Source: W425 sp964503235 (GTDB taxonomy: Bacteria > Chloroflexota > Dehalococcoidia > Dehalococcoidales > RBG-16-60-22). From it: DNA of 22,186 nucleotides. Shown here in pieces: positions 1 through 8,393 of this stretch; within the stretch, counting starts at the first letter, position 1; each line of letters opens with the position of its first letter. The notes under the pieces were generated by a model. That model was not told the DNA's origin. It did no database searches and saw only the letters and a program-made list of their open reading frames with translations. Both the position numbers and the translations under genes were made by a program. The stretch spans positions 1 to 22,186 of the forward strand of contig CAZCZJ010000034.1 of assembly GCA_964503235.1 (NCBI GenBank), written 5' to 3'.

Positions 1-561
1 GAAAATCCAAATCAGACAACCTGCCGGATATTGTTATACGGTATCGGCTCCGACAAGCGTCTGGCCTATGAGGAGAAGGTACTGCTGGATATCTGTAAGG
101 AGTATGGTACCACCTTTGCTAAGGCAAGCCGAAGGACCACTGACGAGACCCATTTCATGTCCGCGGATGCAATCGTTTCCAACCTTGCCGGGGGAAGGTT
201 CACTTCTGTTATTTTATTCGAATCTCTGGACCATGGTTACAAATGTGCCGATATTGTTAACGTGAATACCAAGAAGCATGTACCACCGGTACTGGATGAT
301 TACGGAACTACAAACTGGTTCCTCCCCTTTGAGATGTGTCACATATGCAAGCTGGAATGTCTCCGTTTCGCCTCGGTAGAGGATGCCGGTGAACTGGCTT
401 TGCTGATGGACGATTGCCATAAAGATTTTGTAGACGTAGGAGCCTTCCCGGTAAGGCCCGCGGCGGAACGATACGGACCGAAGTGGGAAAACTACCCTGA
501 AAAGACCCGGAAGTTTAAAGAGCTACTTGACCCGAATAACCTCGCTCCCCCGATTACTTAA
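1..561 (+). CDS. FAD-linked oxidase, C-terminal part (5' end cut by window edge)
   Basis: The frame is open from base 1, reading ENPNQTTCRI before any plausible start, so the gene begins outside the window and only about 186 C-terminal residues are present. The ending (FKELLDPNNLAPPIT, then TAA) matches the habitual 'LDPNNILAPGK'-type end of FAD-linked oxidases in the glycolate oxidase / vanillyl-alcohol oxidase / 4-cresol dehydrogenase group. In these the C-terminal domain covers the flavin ring and forms the substrate pocket. The flavin-binding N-terminal domain is not visible, so the substrate cannot be read. The fragment contains several cysteines, including a C-H-I-C-K-L-E-C cluster near residue 107 that is not a usual hallmark of the family. 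No gene follows it on the same strand for 631 bases. A hairpin about 90 bases past the stop may end its transcript. The family call rests mainly on the C-terminal motif and overall look. Confidence 0.55.
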   Translation, partial: ENPNQTTCRILLYGIGSDKRLAYEEKVLLDICKEYGTTFAKASRRTTDETHFMSADAIVSNLAGGRFTSVILFESLDHGYKCADIVNVNTKKHVPPVLDDYGTTNWFLPFEMCHICKLECLRFASVEDAGELALLMDDCHKDFVDVGAFPVRPAAERYGPKWENYPEKTRKFKELLDPNNLAPPIT

Positions 562-650
562 AGCGGGACCGGGTAAAACAATTGAATAAGGGCTGAGGCA
601 GGAGATAGATACCCTGACCGGTCAAGATATTACCTCCTGTATTATAAATG

Positions 651-701
651 TCGCTAATAGCCTTATGATATGCAGAAAGAACGCCACAAGGCTATTAGCG
701 A
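651..701 (+). terminator. 14-bp perfect inverted repeat, possible terminator
   Basis: TCGCTAATAGCCTT (651-664) is exactly reverse-complementary to AAGGCTATTAGCGA (688-701), separated by 23 bases, and a T-rich run (tactttttct) follows. This could terminate the upstream oxidase transcript 90 bases past its stop. The loop is longer than in a typical intrinsic terminator, so an end of a small palindromic repeat is an alternative. Confidence 0.4.
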
Positions 702-1192
702 TACTTTTTCTTTACCTGTCTATCGAATAGTATTATTTATTATTCTATCTTTCGTTACGATTATAATAATAACCAAATATGATGTCGTGATCCGTTACTT
801 CCTTTATCAGTTTTTACTAAAAAGGTACTTCTCTCCCATAATTTACACAAGATTCTTCAACACTTACGAAGGAATAATGGCTGACAAAAGTAACACGTTG
901 ATATATCATGATGTGAAATTTCACCTGTGAAATAACTATTTAGTTCTTTTCTAGATTTTTAATCAGGTTATACTACCAAGTAGTTGACTTTTTTACAACA
1001 TAAGTATATAGCCTCTCCAAGTCCATATGCTTTCACGTAATATGTTACTCGTGGATTCTACAAAATTGATTATCAGACAAAAGGTTATATTGAAATAAAG
1101 TGAATAATAGTGAGGTGTGTTATGTTTGAATTTTACTGAACTAGTAGCTTCTCAATTGCCTGCTCAAGGACAAATAAGGAGGATGAATTGAA
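702..1192. other. AT-rich intergenic region
   Basis: About 490 bases of clearly lower GC than the flanking genes. An 86-codon frame (670-930) encodes a hydrophobic AT-driven peptide, but it lacks a ribosome site and starts inside the inverted repeat, so I do not call it a gene. Apart from a possible promoter around 984-1010 and the ribosome site of the next gene, I see no gene, tRNA or recognisable RNA here. Confidence 0.5.
984..1010 (+). promoter_or_regulatory. Possible sigma70-type promoter for the ABC importer operon
   Basis: TTGACT (984-989) and TATATA (1005-1010) are separated by 15 bases, slightly short of the preferred 16-18. They lie in the AT-rich spacer about 180 bases before the binding-protein start. 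Such AT-rich DNA yields false hits easily, so confidence is low. Confidence 0.3.
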
Positions 1193-2764
1193 ATGAAACG
1201 ATTCATTATGGCATTAGTCATCACGGTTTTAGTGGCAAGTATCTTTTTAGGTGGCTGTGGTGACAAGAAAACAACTGGTGGCACCTTGCGTATGATCACT
1301 CCGATGGACCCCACTGTCCTCGGTTACCCGCCGCAGTCAGCCGGTAGGGCAACATATTTCCAGTACTGCTGCCTTGAAAGACTGGCGATATATGCCCCGG
1401 ACGTGTGGGAGAATCAGGACTACCAGGGTATTCTGGCTACTTCCTGGGAGCATTCAAATGGAATGAGAACCTGGACCTTTCACCTCAGGGAGGGCGTAAC
1501 GTTTCATGATGGCACGCCCTGGAATGCCGAGGCAGCCAAATGGATGGCGGACCTCTGGGTATTAGAGGGTACATCATCTACGTTCAATGACATGATATCA
1601 GCGGATGTTCTCGATGAATACACCATACAATACAATTTCAATGATCCCAAAAATACCTTCATGGTAGAAGTGGCCACCGGTATCTATTTCATTTCACCCA
1701 CTGCCTACGAAGCTGCGGGTGCTACACAGGAAGAACGTAAAGCCTGGGCTCTACAGAATCCCGTGGGCACGGGGCCATTCAAACTCGTCGATGCCGTACT
1801 GGGTGATCATGTTTCTTTCGAAAGATATGATGACTACTGGGGTGGCAAGCCCCTTCTCGAGGGCATTAATTATATTATCGTGCCGGACGCCACGACTTCC
1901 AAGAACATGATGATAGCCGGAGAGGCGGATATGTACGTTTTCTCAGAGTTTAAAGAAACACTGGAACTGGAAGCCATGGACGGCTTCTACGCCCGGTACT
2001 GCAAGCATCATACCCCCGAAGGCATCTGGCCCGCCGCCCTGGATCCGGATTCATACATGTACGATTTAAGGGTGCGTGAAGCCATAGAGTATGCCATCGA
2101 CCGTGAGACCATCATCGACGCGATTTCCCTCGGCAGTGATGAAATCGAAATCATGTACCAGGCACCGATTCCCAGCGACCCGGCTTACCGACCGGATTTC
2201 GGCAGACATTATGACCTGCAGAAGGCAAAAGACCTCATGGCAGCGGCTGGCCTGGAGAACGGATTCGAAACAACCATCTACGTTCGTTCCATCACCGGGC
2301 GGTGGGCAGATATGGCCCTCTATGTACAGTCTATGCTGGCCGAAATAAATATTACCGTAAATATAGAGATGATTAATCCGGGCCAGTATATGACCTATCT
2401 GTTGTTTGGCTGGCCGGCGGATACCCTGTTTATTTCAGGTATTCCTAACGAACCGATACCCGAATTCGTAGCTGCGCGTGACTATAACTGCTCACCACCG
2501 CAAGTGCCTAAGTGGAATCATAGCACCGTGCAAACGCCTGAAATGTGCGCTCTCCATGATGCATTAGGGTTAGCAGACACCCCAGAGAAAGCCGAACAAG
2601 CGTATGTAGCACTATCCAACCAGGCAATGGACGACGCGGTAGGTATTTACATGATGGACTGGCCTGACACCGCCGTGTTTGCCGACTACGTTATGGACTG
2701 CGACTGGATCGCCTACAGCACCAAGGTCTGGAATGCCAATACGACCTGGATGGAAGAACACTAG
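1193..2764 (+). CDS. ABC transporter substrate-binding lipoprotein, family 5 (peptide/nickel type)
   Basis: This is the extracytoplasmic solute-binding protein of an Opp/Dpp-type importer. The N-terminus is a lipoprotein signal: positive MKR, a hydrophobic stretch, then lipobox L19-G-G-C22, so Cys22 should be lipidated and anchor the protein outside the membrane. The motif FHDGTPWNAEAAKWM, near residue 105, is the conserved family 5 'FHDGtplnAeDV' segment. The 523-residue length is normal. A strong site, TAAGGAGGAT, lies about 10 bases before the ATG. Two permeases and two ATPases follow on the same strand, completing the transporter. A very stable hairpin follows the stop, as is common when the binding protein must be made in excess over the membrane parts. 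Family 5 proteins bind peptides, nickel, sugars or other organics, and the ligand cannot be deduced here; proximity to a catabolic locus does not prove a shared substrate. Confidence 0.93.
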   Translation: MKRFIMALVITVLVASIFLGGCGDKKTTGGTLRMITPMDPTVLGYPPQSAGRATYFQYCCLERLAIYAPDVWENQDYQGILATSWEHSNGMRTWTFHLREGVTFHDGTPWNAEAAKWMADLWVLEGTSSTFNDMISADVLDEYTIQYNFNDPKNTFMVEVATGIYFISPTAYEAAGATQEERKAWALQNPVGTGPFKLVDAVLGDHVSFERYDDYWGGKPLLEGINYIIVPDATTSKNMMIAGEADMYVFSEFKETLELEAMDGFYARYCKHHTPEGIWPAALDPDSYMYDLRVREAIEYAIDRETIIDAISLGSDEIEIMYQAPIPSDPAYRPDFGRHYDLQKAKDLMAAAGLENGFETTIYVRSITGRWADMALYVQSMLAEINITVNIEMINPGQYMTYLLFGWPADTLFISGIPNEPIPEFVAARDYNCSPPQVPKWNHSTVQTPEMCALHDALGLADTPEKAEQAYVALSNQAMDDAVGIYMMDWPDTAVFADYVMDCDWIAYSTKVWNANTTWMEEH

Positions 2765-2789
2765 GCTACTAATCAACAGCGCACTATTG

Positions 2790-2820
2790 ATCCACCCCCG
2801 GGGATATCCCGGGGGTGGAT
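2790..2820 (+). promoter_or_regulatory. Very stable GC-rich hairpin between binding protein and permease genes
   Basis: ATCCACCCCCGGG (2790-2802) pairs perfectly with CCCGGGGGTGGAT (2808-2820) around the loop GATAT. No T-run follows, so it is not a standard intrinsic terminator. Its place after a binding-protein gene suggests an mRNA-stabilising or partially terminating element that favours binding-protein output. A second segment at 2842-2852 can pair with its left arm instead (see findings). Confidence 0.7.
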
Positions 2821-2933
2821 AAGAATTGGTAATAGTCAATAATATCCCCGGGTGGGACAGCAAATCAGGGTTTTGTATCATTATATGATGGATTTGACCT
2901 GTTTTTAGTAAATAAGGCACGGGGTTTGTATCA

Positions 2934-3890
2934 TTGATCACGTACATCGTTAGACGCCTGATACAGGCTGTATTTATTCTGCTCATATTAACCTTCATTG
3001 TCTTTGGCGCGGTTCGTCTGTTGCCCGGCGACCCGCTCCTGATGTTTCTGAACGCCACTGACATCGATGCGCTTTCGCCGGAGGCATTAGACCAGGCCAG
3101 ACACGAGCTGGGACTTGACAGGAATTTAGTGGTACAGTACGGCATATGGCTGGGCGATATCTTCCAGGGAGACTGGGGGAAATCACTTCACTTTAAAGCC
3201 GACGTGCTCCAGATTATCGGCCAGCGTATGCCCGTCACCATTCACCTCGGCGCACTGGCCTTTTTCTTCAGTTCCGTTATCGGGATTTCACTGGGAGTAA
3301 TTGCCGCCGTGAGGCGCGGCAGGTGGGCGGATACGGTGGCAACCCTGATGGCCAACACGGCCATCACCATACCCATCTTCTGGCTGGGTATTATCATGAT
3401 GCTCGTCTTCAGTGTAAAACTCCATTGGCTTCCCGTGGCCGGCTATACCCCAATGAATGTGGATTTCTGGTTGAGTACCAGAAAGCTGATAATGCCAGTG
3501 ATCTGCTTAATGATAGGCAGCCTGGGAGCCGTTGCGCGCCTGACGCGGACGAGCATGCTGGAGGTTATCCGGCAAGACTACATACGCACCGCCTGGTCAA
3601 AGGGACTACGGGAGAGAACTATAGTAATAAAACATGCCCTGAAAAACAGCCTCATCCCGGTGGTTACCGTAATGGGACTCCAGGTCCGCTTTATCTTCGG
3701 CGGTGCGGTGCTGATAGAAAAGGTGTTCGCCGTTCCCGGCATGGGCAGACTGCTGGTGGAAGCTGTGGATGGATCAGACTATCCGGTTATTCAGGGTGCC
3801 GTACTCGTCATCGGCATCATCGTGGTACTCACAAACCTGATTGTTGATATCTCTTATGGCTGGTTTGACCCACGAGTGAGGTACGAATGA
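2934..3890 (+). CDS. ABC transporter permease, DppB/OppB family
   Basis: First inner-membrane subunit of the importer, 318 residues. It opens with the family's characteristic start (ITYIVRRLIQAVFILLILT, first membrane segment) followed by the 'RLLPGDPL' motif. A large extracytoplasmic loop comes next, then several further hydrophobic segments. The cytoplasmic EAA loop that docks on the ATPases is seen near residues 212-245 (DYIRTAWSKGLRERTIVIKH). The start is TTG at 2934: no ATG fits, the upstream in-frame stop is at 2895-2897, and the N-terminus aligns with the family from here. The ribosome site is weak (ACGGGG). The non-ATG start, weak site and preceding hairpin all suggest lower translation than the binding protein. 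The partner permease follows 13 bases later. Confidence 0.92.
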   Translation: MITYIVRRLIQAVFILLILTFIVFGAVRLLPGDPLLMFLNATDIDALSPEALDQARHELGLDRNLVVQYGIWLGDIFQGDWGKSLHFKADVLQIIGQRMPVTIHLGALAFFFSSVIGISLGVIAAVRRGRWADTVATLMANTAITIPIFWLGIIMMLVFSVKLHWLPVAGYTPMNVDFWLSTRKLIMPVICLMIGSLGAVARLTRTSMLEVIRQDYIRTAWSKGLRERTIVIKHALKNSLIPVVTVMGLQVRFIFGGAVLIEKVFAVPGMGRLLVEAVDGSDYPVIQGAVLVIGIIVVLTNLIVDISYGWFDPRVRYE

Positions 3891-3903
3891 TGGAACTGAG
3901 ACT

Positions 3904-4797
3904 ATGCTAAAGCGCCGAAAACGTGAACAGAAATTCATAGAGGCACGACCCGATGAGTCCGGGTGGCGACGTTTTATCCGGGTATTCTTCGGGCGGAAGG
4001 TAGTTCTATTCGGACTTGTTGTAGTTGCCTTGTACATTATCGTGGCTATTTTCGCCCCATGGATCGCGCCTTATGATTATAAAACAACATCCAGCAATGT
4101 ACTGAGTCAACCTTCCAGTGAACACTGGCTGGGCACGGATACGGTAGGCCGGGATGTACTCAGTCGCCTGATTTTTGGTATCAGACCCACTTTGATTGTC
4201 GGCAGTGTCACCATTTTAATAGCGTCAATATGCGGAACGATTTTAGGTTTGCTGGCTGGTTATTTCGGCGGTTGGATACAGACAATTATCATGAGATTTA
4301 TAGACGCGCTTATGGGATTTCCGATGATATTACTGGCCATACTCATCGCATCTATGCTTGGTGGGGGATTGAAAAACGTTATCATAGCCCTCGGCATTGC
4401 CCTGATAGCTGGTTTCGCCAGGGTAATGTGCGCCCAGACTATGACTATTAAGGAAAATGATTATGTAACTGCTGGACGGTCGTTAGGTTTTACAAACTGG
4501 CGCCTGATGTTTAGCCATATTGTGCCCAACGCCTTTCCACCAATGATAATATTAGCAACAATGAATATAGGCATGGTAATTCTGATGGAAGCCGGCCTCA
4601 GTTTTCTCGGTATCGGCATTCAACAACCCGATGCAGCCTGGGGTTCGATGGTCAGCGCGGGGTATAGCCGTCTGGACAGCAACCCGGCGCTTTCGGTAGC
4701 GCCCGGCATAGCCATTATGCTAATCGTCTTTTCTCTAAATATGGTTGGAGACGGCTTACGGGACGCCCTTGATCCCAGGCTAAGAGGCACCTTATGA
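3904..4797 (+). CDS. ABC transporter permease, DppC/OppC family
   Basis: Second membrane subunit of the importer, 297 residues. A charged cytoplasmic N-terminus (MLKRRKREQKFIEARPDESG) precedes the first membrane segment. Then come the family signature 'HWLGTDTVGRDVLSRLIFGIR' region and several membrane spans. The EAA loop is near residues 185-215 (NDYVTAGRSLGFTNWRLMF, ending in HIVPN). The C-terminus 'VGDGLRDALDPRLRG' is the canonical OppC/DppC ending. The ATG at 3904 lies 13 bases after the previous stop, with only a weak purine-rich site, so translation is probably coupled to the first permease. It forms a heterodimer with that permease. Confidence 0.93.
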   Translation: MLKRRKREQKFIEARPDESGWRRFIRVFFGRKVVLFGLVVVALYIIVAIFAPWIAPYDYKTTSSNVLSQPSSEHWLGTDTVGRDVLSRLIFGIRPTLIVGSVTILIASICGTILGLLAGYFGGWIQTIIMRFIDALMGFPMILLAILIASMLGGGLKNVIIALGIALIAGFARVMCAQTMTIKENDYVTAGRSLGFTNWRLMFSHIVPNAFPPMIILATMNIGMVILMEAGLSFLGIGIQQPDAAWGSMVSAGYSRLDSNPALSVAPGIAIMLIVFSLNMVGDGLRDALDPRLRGTL

Positions 4798-4831
4798 CCA
4801 TAGTGAATATAATGTTAGAGAGGTATTTCTC

Positions 4832-5818
4832 TTGGCTCTGCTAACTGTTGAAAACCTAAAGACCTATTTCCACACGGATTTCGGCCTGGTAAAAGCCGTA
4901 GACGGCGTTTCCTACGAGATCAACGAAGGAGAGATAGTCGGGATTGTTGGCGAAAGCGGATGCGGTAAATCGGTGACTCAGCTATCTACTCTACAACTAA
5001 TATCCAGCCCTCCAGGGCGGATAGAAGATGGCAGAGTTCTTTTCGACGGGCATGACCTGCTTGAATTCTCCGCCAACGGACCGGAGATGCGTGCTACCCG
5101 TGGCGGTAAAATAGCCATGATTTTCCAGGAGCCGATGACATCCCTAAACCCAACACTGAGTGTCTTTCAGCAGCTTTCTGAGATGCTGGCACTACACCTC
5201 CAAATGGATAAGGAAACCCAAAGAAAACGATCCATCGAATTACTAACGCAGGTGGGAATCCCGGATGCCAAGCGCCGTATCGATGACTATCCCCATCAGT
5301 TCAGTGGTGGTATGCGTCAGAGGGTAATGATAGCTATGGCACTTTCCTGTAATCCCAAAATACTCATCGCCGACGAACCGACCACCGCCGTCGATGTCAC
5401 AACTCAGGCACAGCTCCTGTTGCTTATGCAAAATATGGTCAAACAGTATAACACTTCACTGATTATCGTGACGCATAACCTCGGGGTTGTTGCACGTTAC
5501 GCAGAAAGAATTTACGTTATGTATGCCGGGCGTATCGTTGAGTCTGGTAGCTGCGATGATATCTTTAATCAACCGAAACATCCTTATACCATTGGCCTGC
5601 TCAAGTGTGTGCCAAGATTAGACGAGGAAGAAGATAGAAGACTCGTACCCATAGAGGGACTGCCGCCTAATTTAATTGATATGCCCCCCACCTGTGCTTT
5701 TCTACCACGTTGTCCCTACAGTATTGATAGGTGCAGAGAGGAACTGTGGCCTCCACTCGAGCTTGTAGATAGACAGTATGTTTCATGCTACGTTGATACC
5801 AAGCAAATAACACAATAA
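4832..5818 (+). CDS. ABC transporter ATP-binding protein, DppD/OppD family
   Basis: One of two ATPases driving the importer from the cytoplasmic side, 328 residues. Walker A is GESGCGKS at residues 40-47. The Q-loop (IFQEPM), the signature FSGGMRQRV and Walker B (ILIADEPT) follow in order. The H-loop reads THNLGVV, with Asn after His where Asp is commoner. The C-terminal oligopeptide/HPY-type domain carries the usual cysteines (CAFLPRCPYSIDRC, then a last Cys near the end). The start is TTG at 4832, giving MALLTVENLKTYF, the expected N-terminus, with GAGAGG about 8 bases upstream. All nucleotide-binding motifs are intact, so this should be a working ATPase. Confidence 0.94.
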   Translation: MALLTVENLKTYFHTDFGLVKAVDGVSYEINEGEIVGIVGESGCGKSVTQLSTLQLISSPPGRIEDGRVLFDGHDLLEFSANGPEMRATRGGKIAMIFQEPMTSLNPTLSVFQQLSEMLALHLQMDKETQRKRSIELLTQVGIPDAKRRIDDYPHQFSGGMRQRVMIAMALSCNPKILIADEPTTAVDVTTQAQLLLLMQNMVKQYNTSLIIVTHNLGVVARYAERIYVMYAGRIVESGSCDDIFNQPKHPYTIGLLKCVPRLDEEEDRRLVPIEGLPPNLIDMPPTCAFLPRCPYSIDRCREELWPPLELVDRQYVSCYVDTKQITQ

Positions 5819-5839
5819 GACTATGGACTGGAATGATTG

Positions 5840-6820
5840 ATGGATGATACGCTTCTAGAAGTAAAAGGCCTAAAAATGTATTTCCCCGTAACCAGGGGAT
5901 TAATGCGACGTAAAATCGCCGAAGTCAAGGCGGTTGATGACGTCAGCTTCCATGTAAAGACCGGTGAGACTCTGGGACTTGTCGGTGAAACCGGCTGTGG
6001 CAAAACTACCACCGGTCGTTGTATTCTGCGATTGTACCGCCCCACCGCAGGGCAAATCATTTTTGAAGGTCATGATATCTCATATTTAAAGGAGAAGCAA
6101 ATAAGGTCAACACGCCGCAAAATGCCGCTAATTTTCCAAGATCCTTACGGGTCTCTCGACCCCCGTCAGAGTGCCGGCAGCATTGTCGGTGAACCGATAA
6201 AATTTCATAAATTAGTATTGAACAACCAGGAATATAAAGAGAGAGTGGCAGACCTGTTCCGTATGGTTGGGCTAGACCCGAACATGATCAACCGGGTTCC
6301 TCATGAATTCAGTGGGGGCCAGAGACAGCGTATTGGAATAGCCCGTGCGTTAGCCTGTGAACCATCTATGATAGTCTGTGATGAACCAATATCAGCCCTG
6401 GACGTTTCTATCCAATCGCAAATCATCAATTTGTTGGAAGATTTACAGAAGGAGTTCAAGGGGCTGAGCTATATATTCATTGCGCATGACCTTTCGGTAG
6501 TGCGACATATCAGCGACCGTGTAGCCGTTATGTATCTCGGTCGCATAGTTGAGCTTACGGAATCTAAAAAACTCTATGATAACCCGCTACATCCTTATAC
6601 ACAAGCATTAATATCGGCTGTACCCATACCCGACCGTAAAGTCGAGAAACGACGACAGCAGATTATTCTAAAGGGAGAGGTACCCAGCCCCCTTAATCCT
6701 CCATCTGGCTGCCACTTTCATCCTCGCTGTCCAATCGCGTCACCGGATTGCAGCCAGATCGTCCCAGCTCTATCTGACGTGGGTGACGGTCACCAAGTCG
6801 CCTGTATCAAGGTGCAATAG
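5840..6820 (+). CDS. ABC transporter ATP-binding protein, DppF/OppF family
   Basis: Second ATPase of the importer. Walker A is GETGCGKT at residues 49-56. The DppF-type insertion before it (VTRGLMRRKIAEVKAVDDVSF) identifies the F rather than D subunit. The signature FSGGQRQRIGIARAL, Walker B (MIVCDEPIS) and H-loop AHDLSVV are intact. The C-terminal cysteine-containing oligopeptide domain (CHFHPRCPIASPDC) is present. An in-frame TTG lies one codon earlier at 5837; I prefer the ATG at 5840 because the GGA upstream is then 7 bases away. It is the last gene of the transporter operon and converges on the minus-strand catabolic operon, with 78 bases and no obvious strong terminator between them. 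Confidence 0.94.
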   Translation: MDDTLLEVKGLKMYFPVTRGLMRRKIAEVKAVDDVSFHVKTGETLGLVGETGCGKTTTGRCILRLYRPTAGQIIFEGHDISYLKEKQIRSTRRKMPLIFQDPYGSLDPRQSAGSIVGEPIKFHKLVLNNQEYKERVADLFRMVGLDPNMINRVPHEFSGGQRQRIGIARALACEPSMIVCDEPISALDVSIQSQIINLLEDLQKEFKGLSYIFIAHDLSVVRHISDRVAVMYLGRIVELTESKKLYDNPLHPYTQALISAVPIPDRKVEKRRQQIILKGEVPSPLNPPSGCHFHPRCPIASPDCSQIVPALSDVGDGHQVACIKVQ

Positions 6821-6898
6821 GTATAAATTATCAAGATCAGACTATTTTAGAAATCTCCCCTGATTATCGGATATTCCGTAATTAACCTATTATATACC

Positions 6899-7960
6899 CT
6901 ACCCCTTGCTCGGCAGCGCTACCGTCGCCAGGCCGGGGGCGGTGACTAGCCCCGCCTGATTTTCCACCCGGATTTCGCAGTCCACCAGATGCTCACCGTT
7001 CTCGATACGTTTGTCCTTTACTTTACCCTTAACGAAATTAACATCCCCCATGATACTGGGATGTCGCACCTGGCAGGAATACTTCTTCAGGGTGCCGTCA
7101 TCACCCATCCAGTCGGTAACGAACTGTCCCAGCCAGCACACCCTCTGGGGCCCGTAATCGGAGGCATTTTCCAGTCCGGCGCGTTTCTGCTGAGTCTCCC
7201 GTCCGAACCCTATTTCCACCCGGGGTCTCGGCTGTTCGATACGGCGGGGCGCCGCCGGCACGAGGATACCGAAGCGGAATATCTCCGTCATGGTTAATAG
7301 TCCTTTTTCCAGTACGGGCGTCATCTCCGCACCTATTTCGACATCTTCCCAGTATCGCGGTTCAGCGCCACGCCTCTGACGCTCGAATGCCAGGAGGTCG
7401 GGGGACTTTACCTCTATCTCCGGTCTCGATTCCCTTTTAAAACGGACAGCGTGTCCCTCGGGCGGTTTATAGTGGGTAATGGTGGTCCGTATTATTCCCA
7501 GCAGCTCTTTTTCCTGGCTATAGTAGCTGGCTTCGCCGGTGGCAAAGAGCATCGGCCCCAGCGACTTGCTCTGCTTTCGGTAAATATCCAGGCGTTTTCC
7601 TTTTACCGTGAACCTGTCACCCAATCGGATGGGACGGTGAAACTCAAGTTCAGCCCCGGCATACAGGAGGGCTAACCGCATCGCCAGTGGCCGGCCGGGC
7701 ACCGGCAGCGACGGCATGGTGCCATGATTGATGTTAAAGAGAAAGGTCGGCGGGGCGGTAATCATGCCGAAGCGGCTTTTGGCGGCATATTCTTCGTTAA
7801 TCCACAGAGGATTGCTGTCCCCGACCGCATCGGCGAAATTCCTGATATTGTCCAGGGTAGCTTCGACGAGGAACCGCTGAGGGTTCATATCGACTTCTTG
7901 GCCGATACCTGCCCGGTACTCGCGTTCGAATTCGTCCAGAGCGTTTCCTTTTTCAGCCAT
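6899..7960 (-). CDS. MaoC-like acyl-CoA hydratase with two hotdog domains (FAS1-like dehydratase type)
   Basis: A 353-residue protein with an N-terminal MaoC_dehydrat_N-like hotdog domain (about residues 25-170) and a second hotdog domain (about 200-350, with a characteristic 'YGPQR...TDWMGDDG' segment). By family it should hydrate an enoyl-CoA or dehydrate a 3-hydroxyacyl-CoA. The hydratase-2 motif is recognisable as GDSNPLWINEEYA: Asp48 is kept, but the usual His five residues later is Trp53. AAGGGGAAAC precedes the ATG. It is the last gene of the seven-gene minus-strand operon, 23 bases after the DUF35 gene. In actinobacterial steroid side-chain degradation, a MaoC/DUF35 hydratase (ChsH1/ChsH2) works directly with the aldolase Ltp2; the same three kinds of protein are adjacent here. 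The general fold call is firm; the substrate is unknown. Confidence 0.82.
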   Translation of the reverse strand: MAEKGNALDEFEREYRAGIGQEVDMNPQRFLVEATLDNIRNFADAVGDSNPLWINEEYAAKSRFGMITAPPTFLFNINHGTMPSLPVPGRPLAMRLALLYAGAELEFHRPIRLGDRFTVKGKRLDIYRKQSKSLGPMLFATGEASYYSQEKELLGIIRTTITHYKPPEGHAVRFKRESRPEIEVKSPDLLAFERQRRGAEPRYWEDVEIGAEMTPVLEKGLLTMTEIFRFGILVPAAPRRIEQPRPRVEIGFGRETQQKRAGLENASDYGPQRVCWLGQFVTDWMGDDGTLKKYSCQVRHPSIMGDVNFVKGKVKDKRIENGEHLVDCEIRVENQAGLVTAPGLATVALPSKG

Positions 7961-7983
7961 CGTTTCCCCTTTATAAAATACTT

Positions 7984-8391
7984 CTATAACTTAACCGGTC
8001 TGAATTTGGGCAGGGTCACTTCATCGGTCACATCGTCGAATATCACTTCCACCGGCATGCCGATATAGACATCCTCGTTAGCACAACCGACGATATTGCT
8101 TATCAACAGCGGCCCTTCGTCCAGCTTGACGTAGGCTACGTTATAAGGGATATCGTCTTTCCAGGCAGGATGAAACGCCTGCCGGTAAACACAGAAGGTA
8201 AAGACCTGTCCCCGGCCGCTTACCTTAATCCATTTCATATCGGGATTACCGCAGGCAGTACATTCGGTGACCTGTGAGTATAAGGCACCGCAACCGCAGC
8301 CGTAGACGACCAGCTCATGCCTTCTGGCGGCTTCCCAGAACGGTTTATTGCTTTCGTTGATAGCCGGTAATTGTTTCTGAAACTCCGGCAT
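7984..8391 (-). CDS. DUF35 zinc-ribbon/OB-fold protein, partner of the thiolase-fold protein
   Basis: A 135-residue protein with an N-terminal helix (INESNKPFWEAARRHELVV), a small zinc ribbon (Cys32, Cys34, Cys44, Cys47) and an OB-fold (about residues 52-130: GRGQVFTFCVYRQAF, then YNVAYVKLDEGPLLISNIVG, ending PKFRPVKL). DUF35 proteins bind thiolase-fold enzymes and channel acyl-CoA. Known examples are BbsA with BbsB (toluene) and the ChsH2 DUF35 domain with Ltp2 (steroids). Its start lies only 2 bases after the aldolase stop, and its AGGAGG site is built into the last Arg-Arg codons of that gene, which implies coupled translation and a stoichiometric complex. The first metal pair is spaced C-x-C rather than the usual C-x-x-C. 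Confidence 0.88.
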   Translation of the reverse strand: MPEFQKQLPAINESNKPFWEAARRHELVVYGCGCGALYSQVTECTACGNPDMKWIKVSGRGQVFTFCVYRQAFHPAWKDDIPYNVAYVKLDEGPLLISNIVGCANEDVYIGMPVEVIFDDVTDEVTLPKFRPVKL

Positions 8392-8393
8392 AA

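Noticed and set aside
670..930. 86-codon hydrophobic open frame in the AT-rich spacer
   Set aside because: No ribosome site, starts within the loop of an inverted repeat, and composition is that of AT-rich noncoding DNA; hydrophobicity follows from the base composition.
2612..3145. 177-codon minus-strand frame over the binding-protein/permease junction
   Set aside because: It overlaps two strongly supported genes and the stable hairpin, with no domain or ribosome site.
6821..6898. Possible bidirectional terminator between the convergent ABC and hydratase genes
   Set aside because: Only 4-5 bp stems (for example ATCAG/CTGAT, CGGA/TCCG) are visible, too weak to call.
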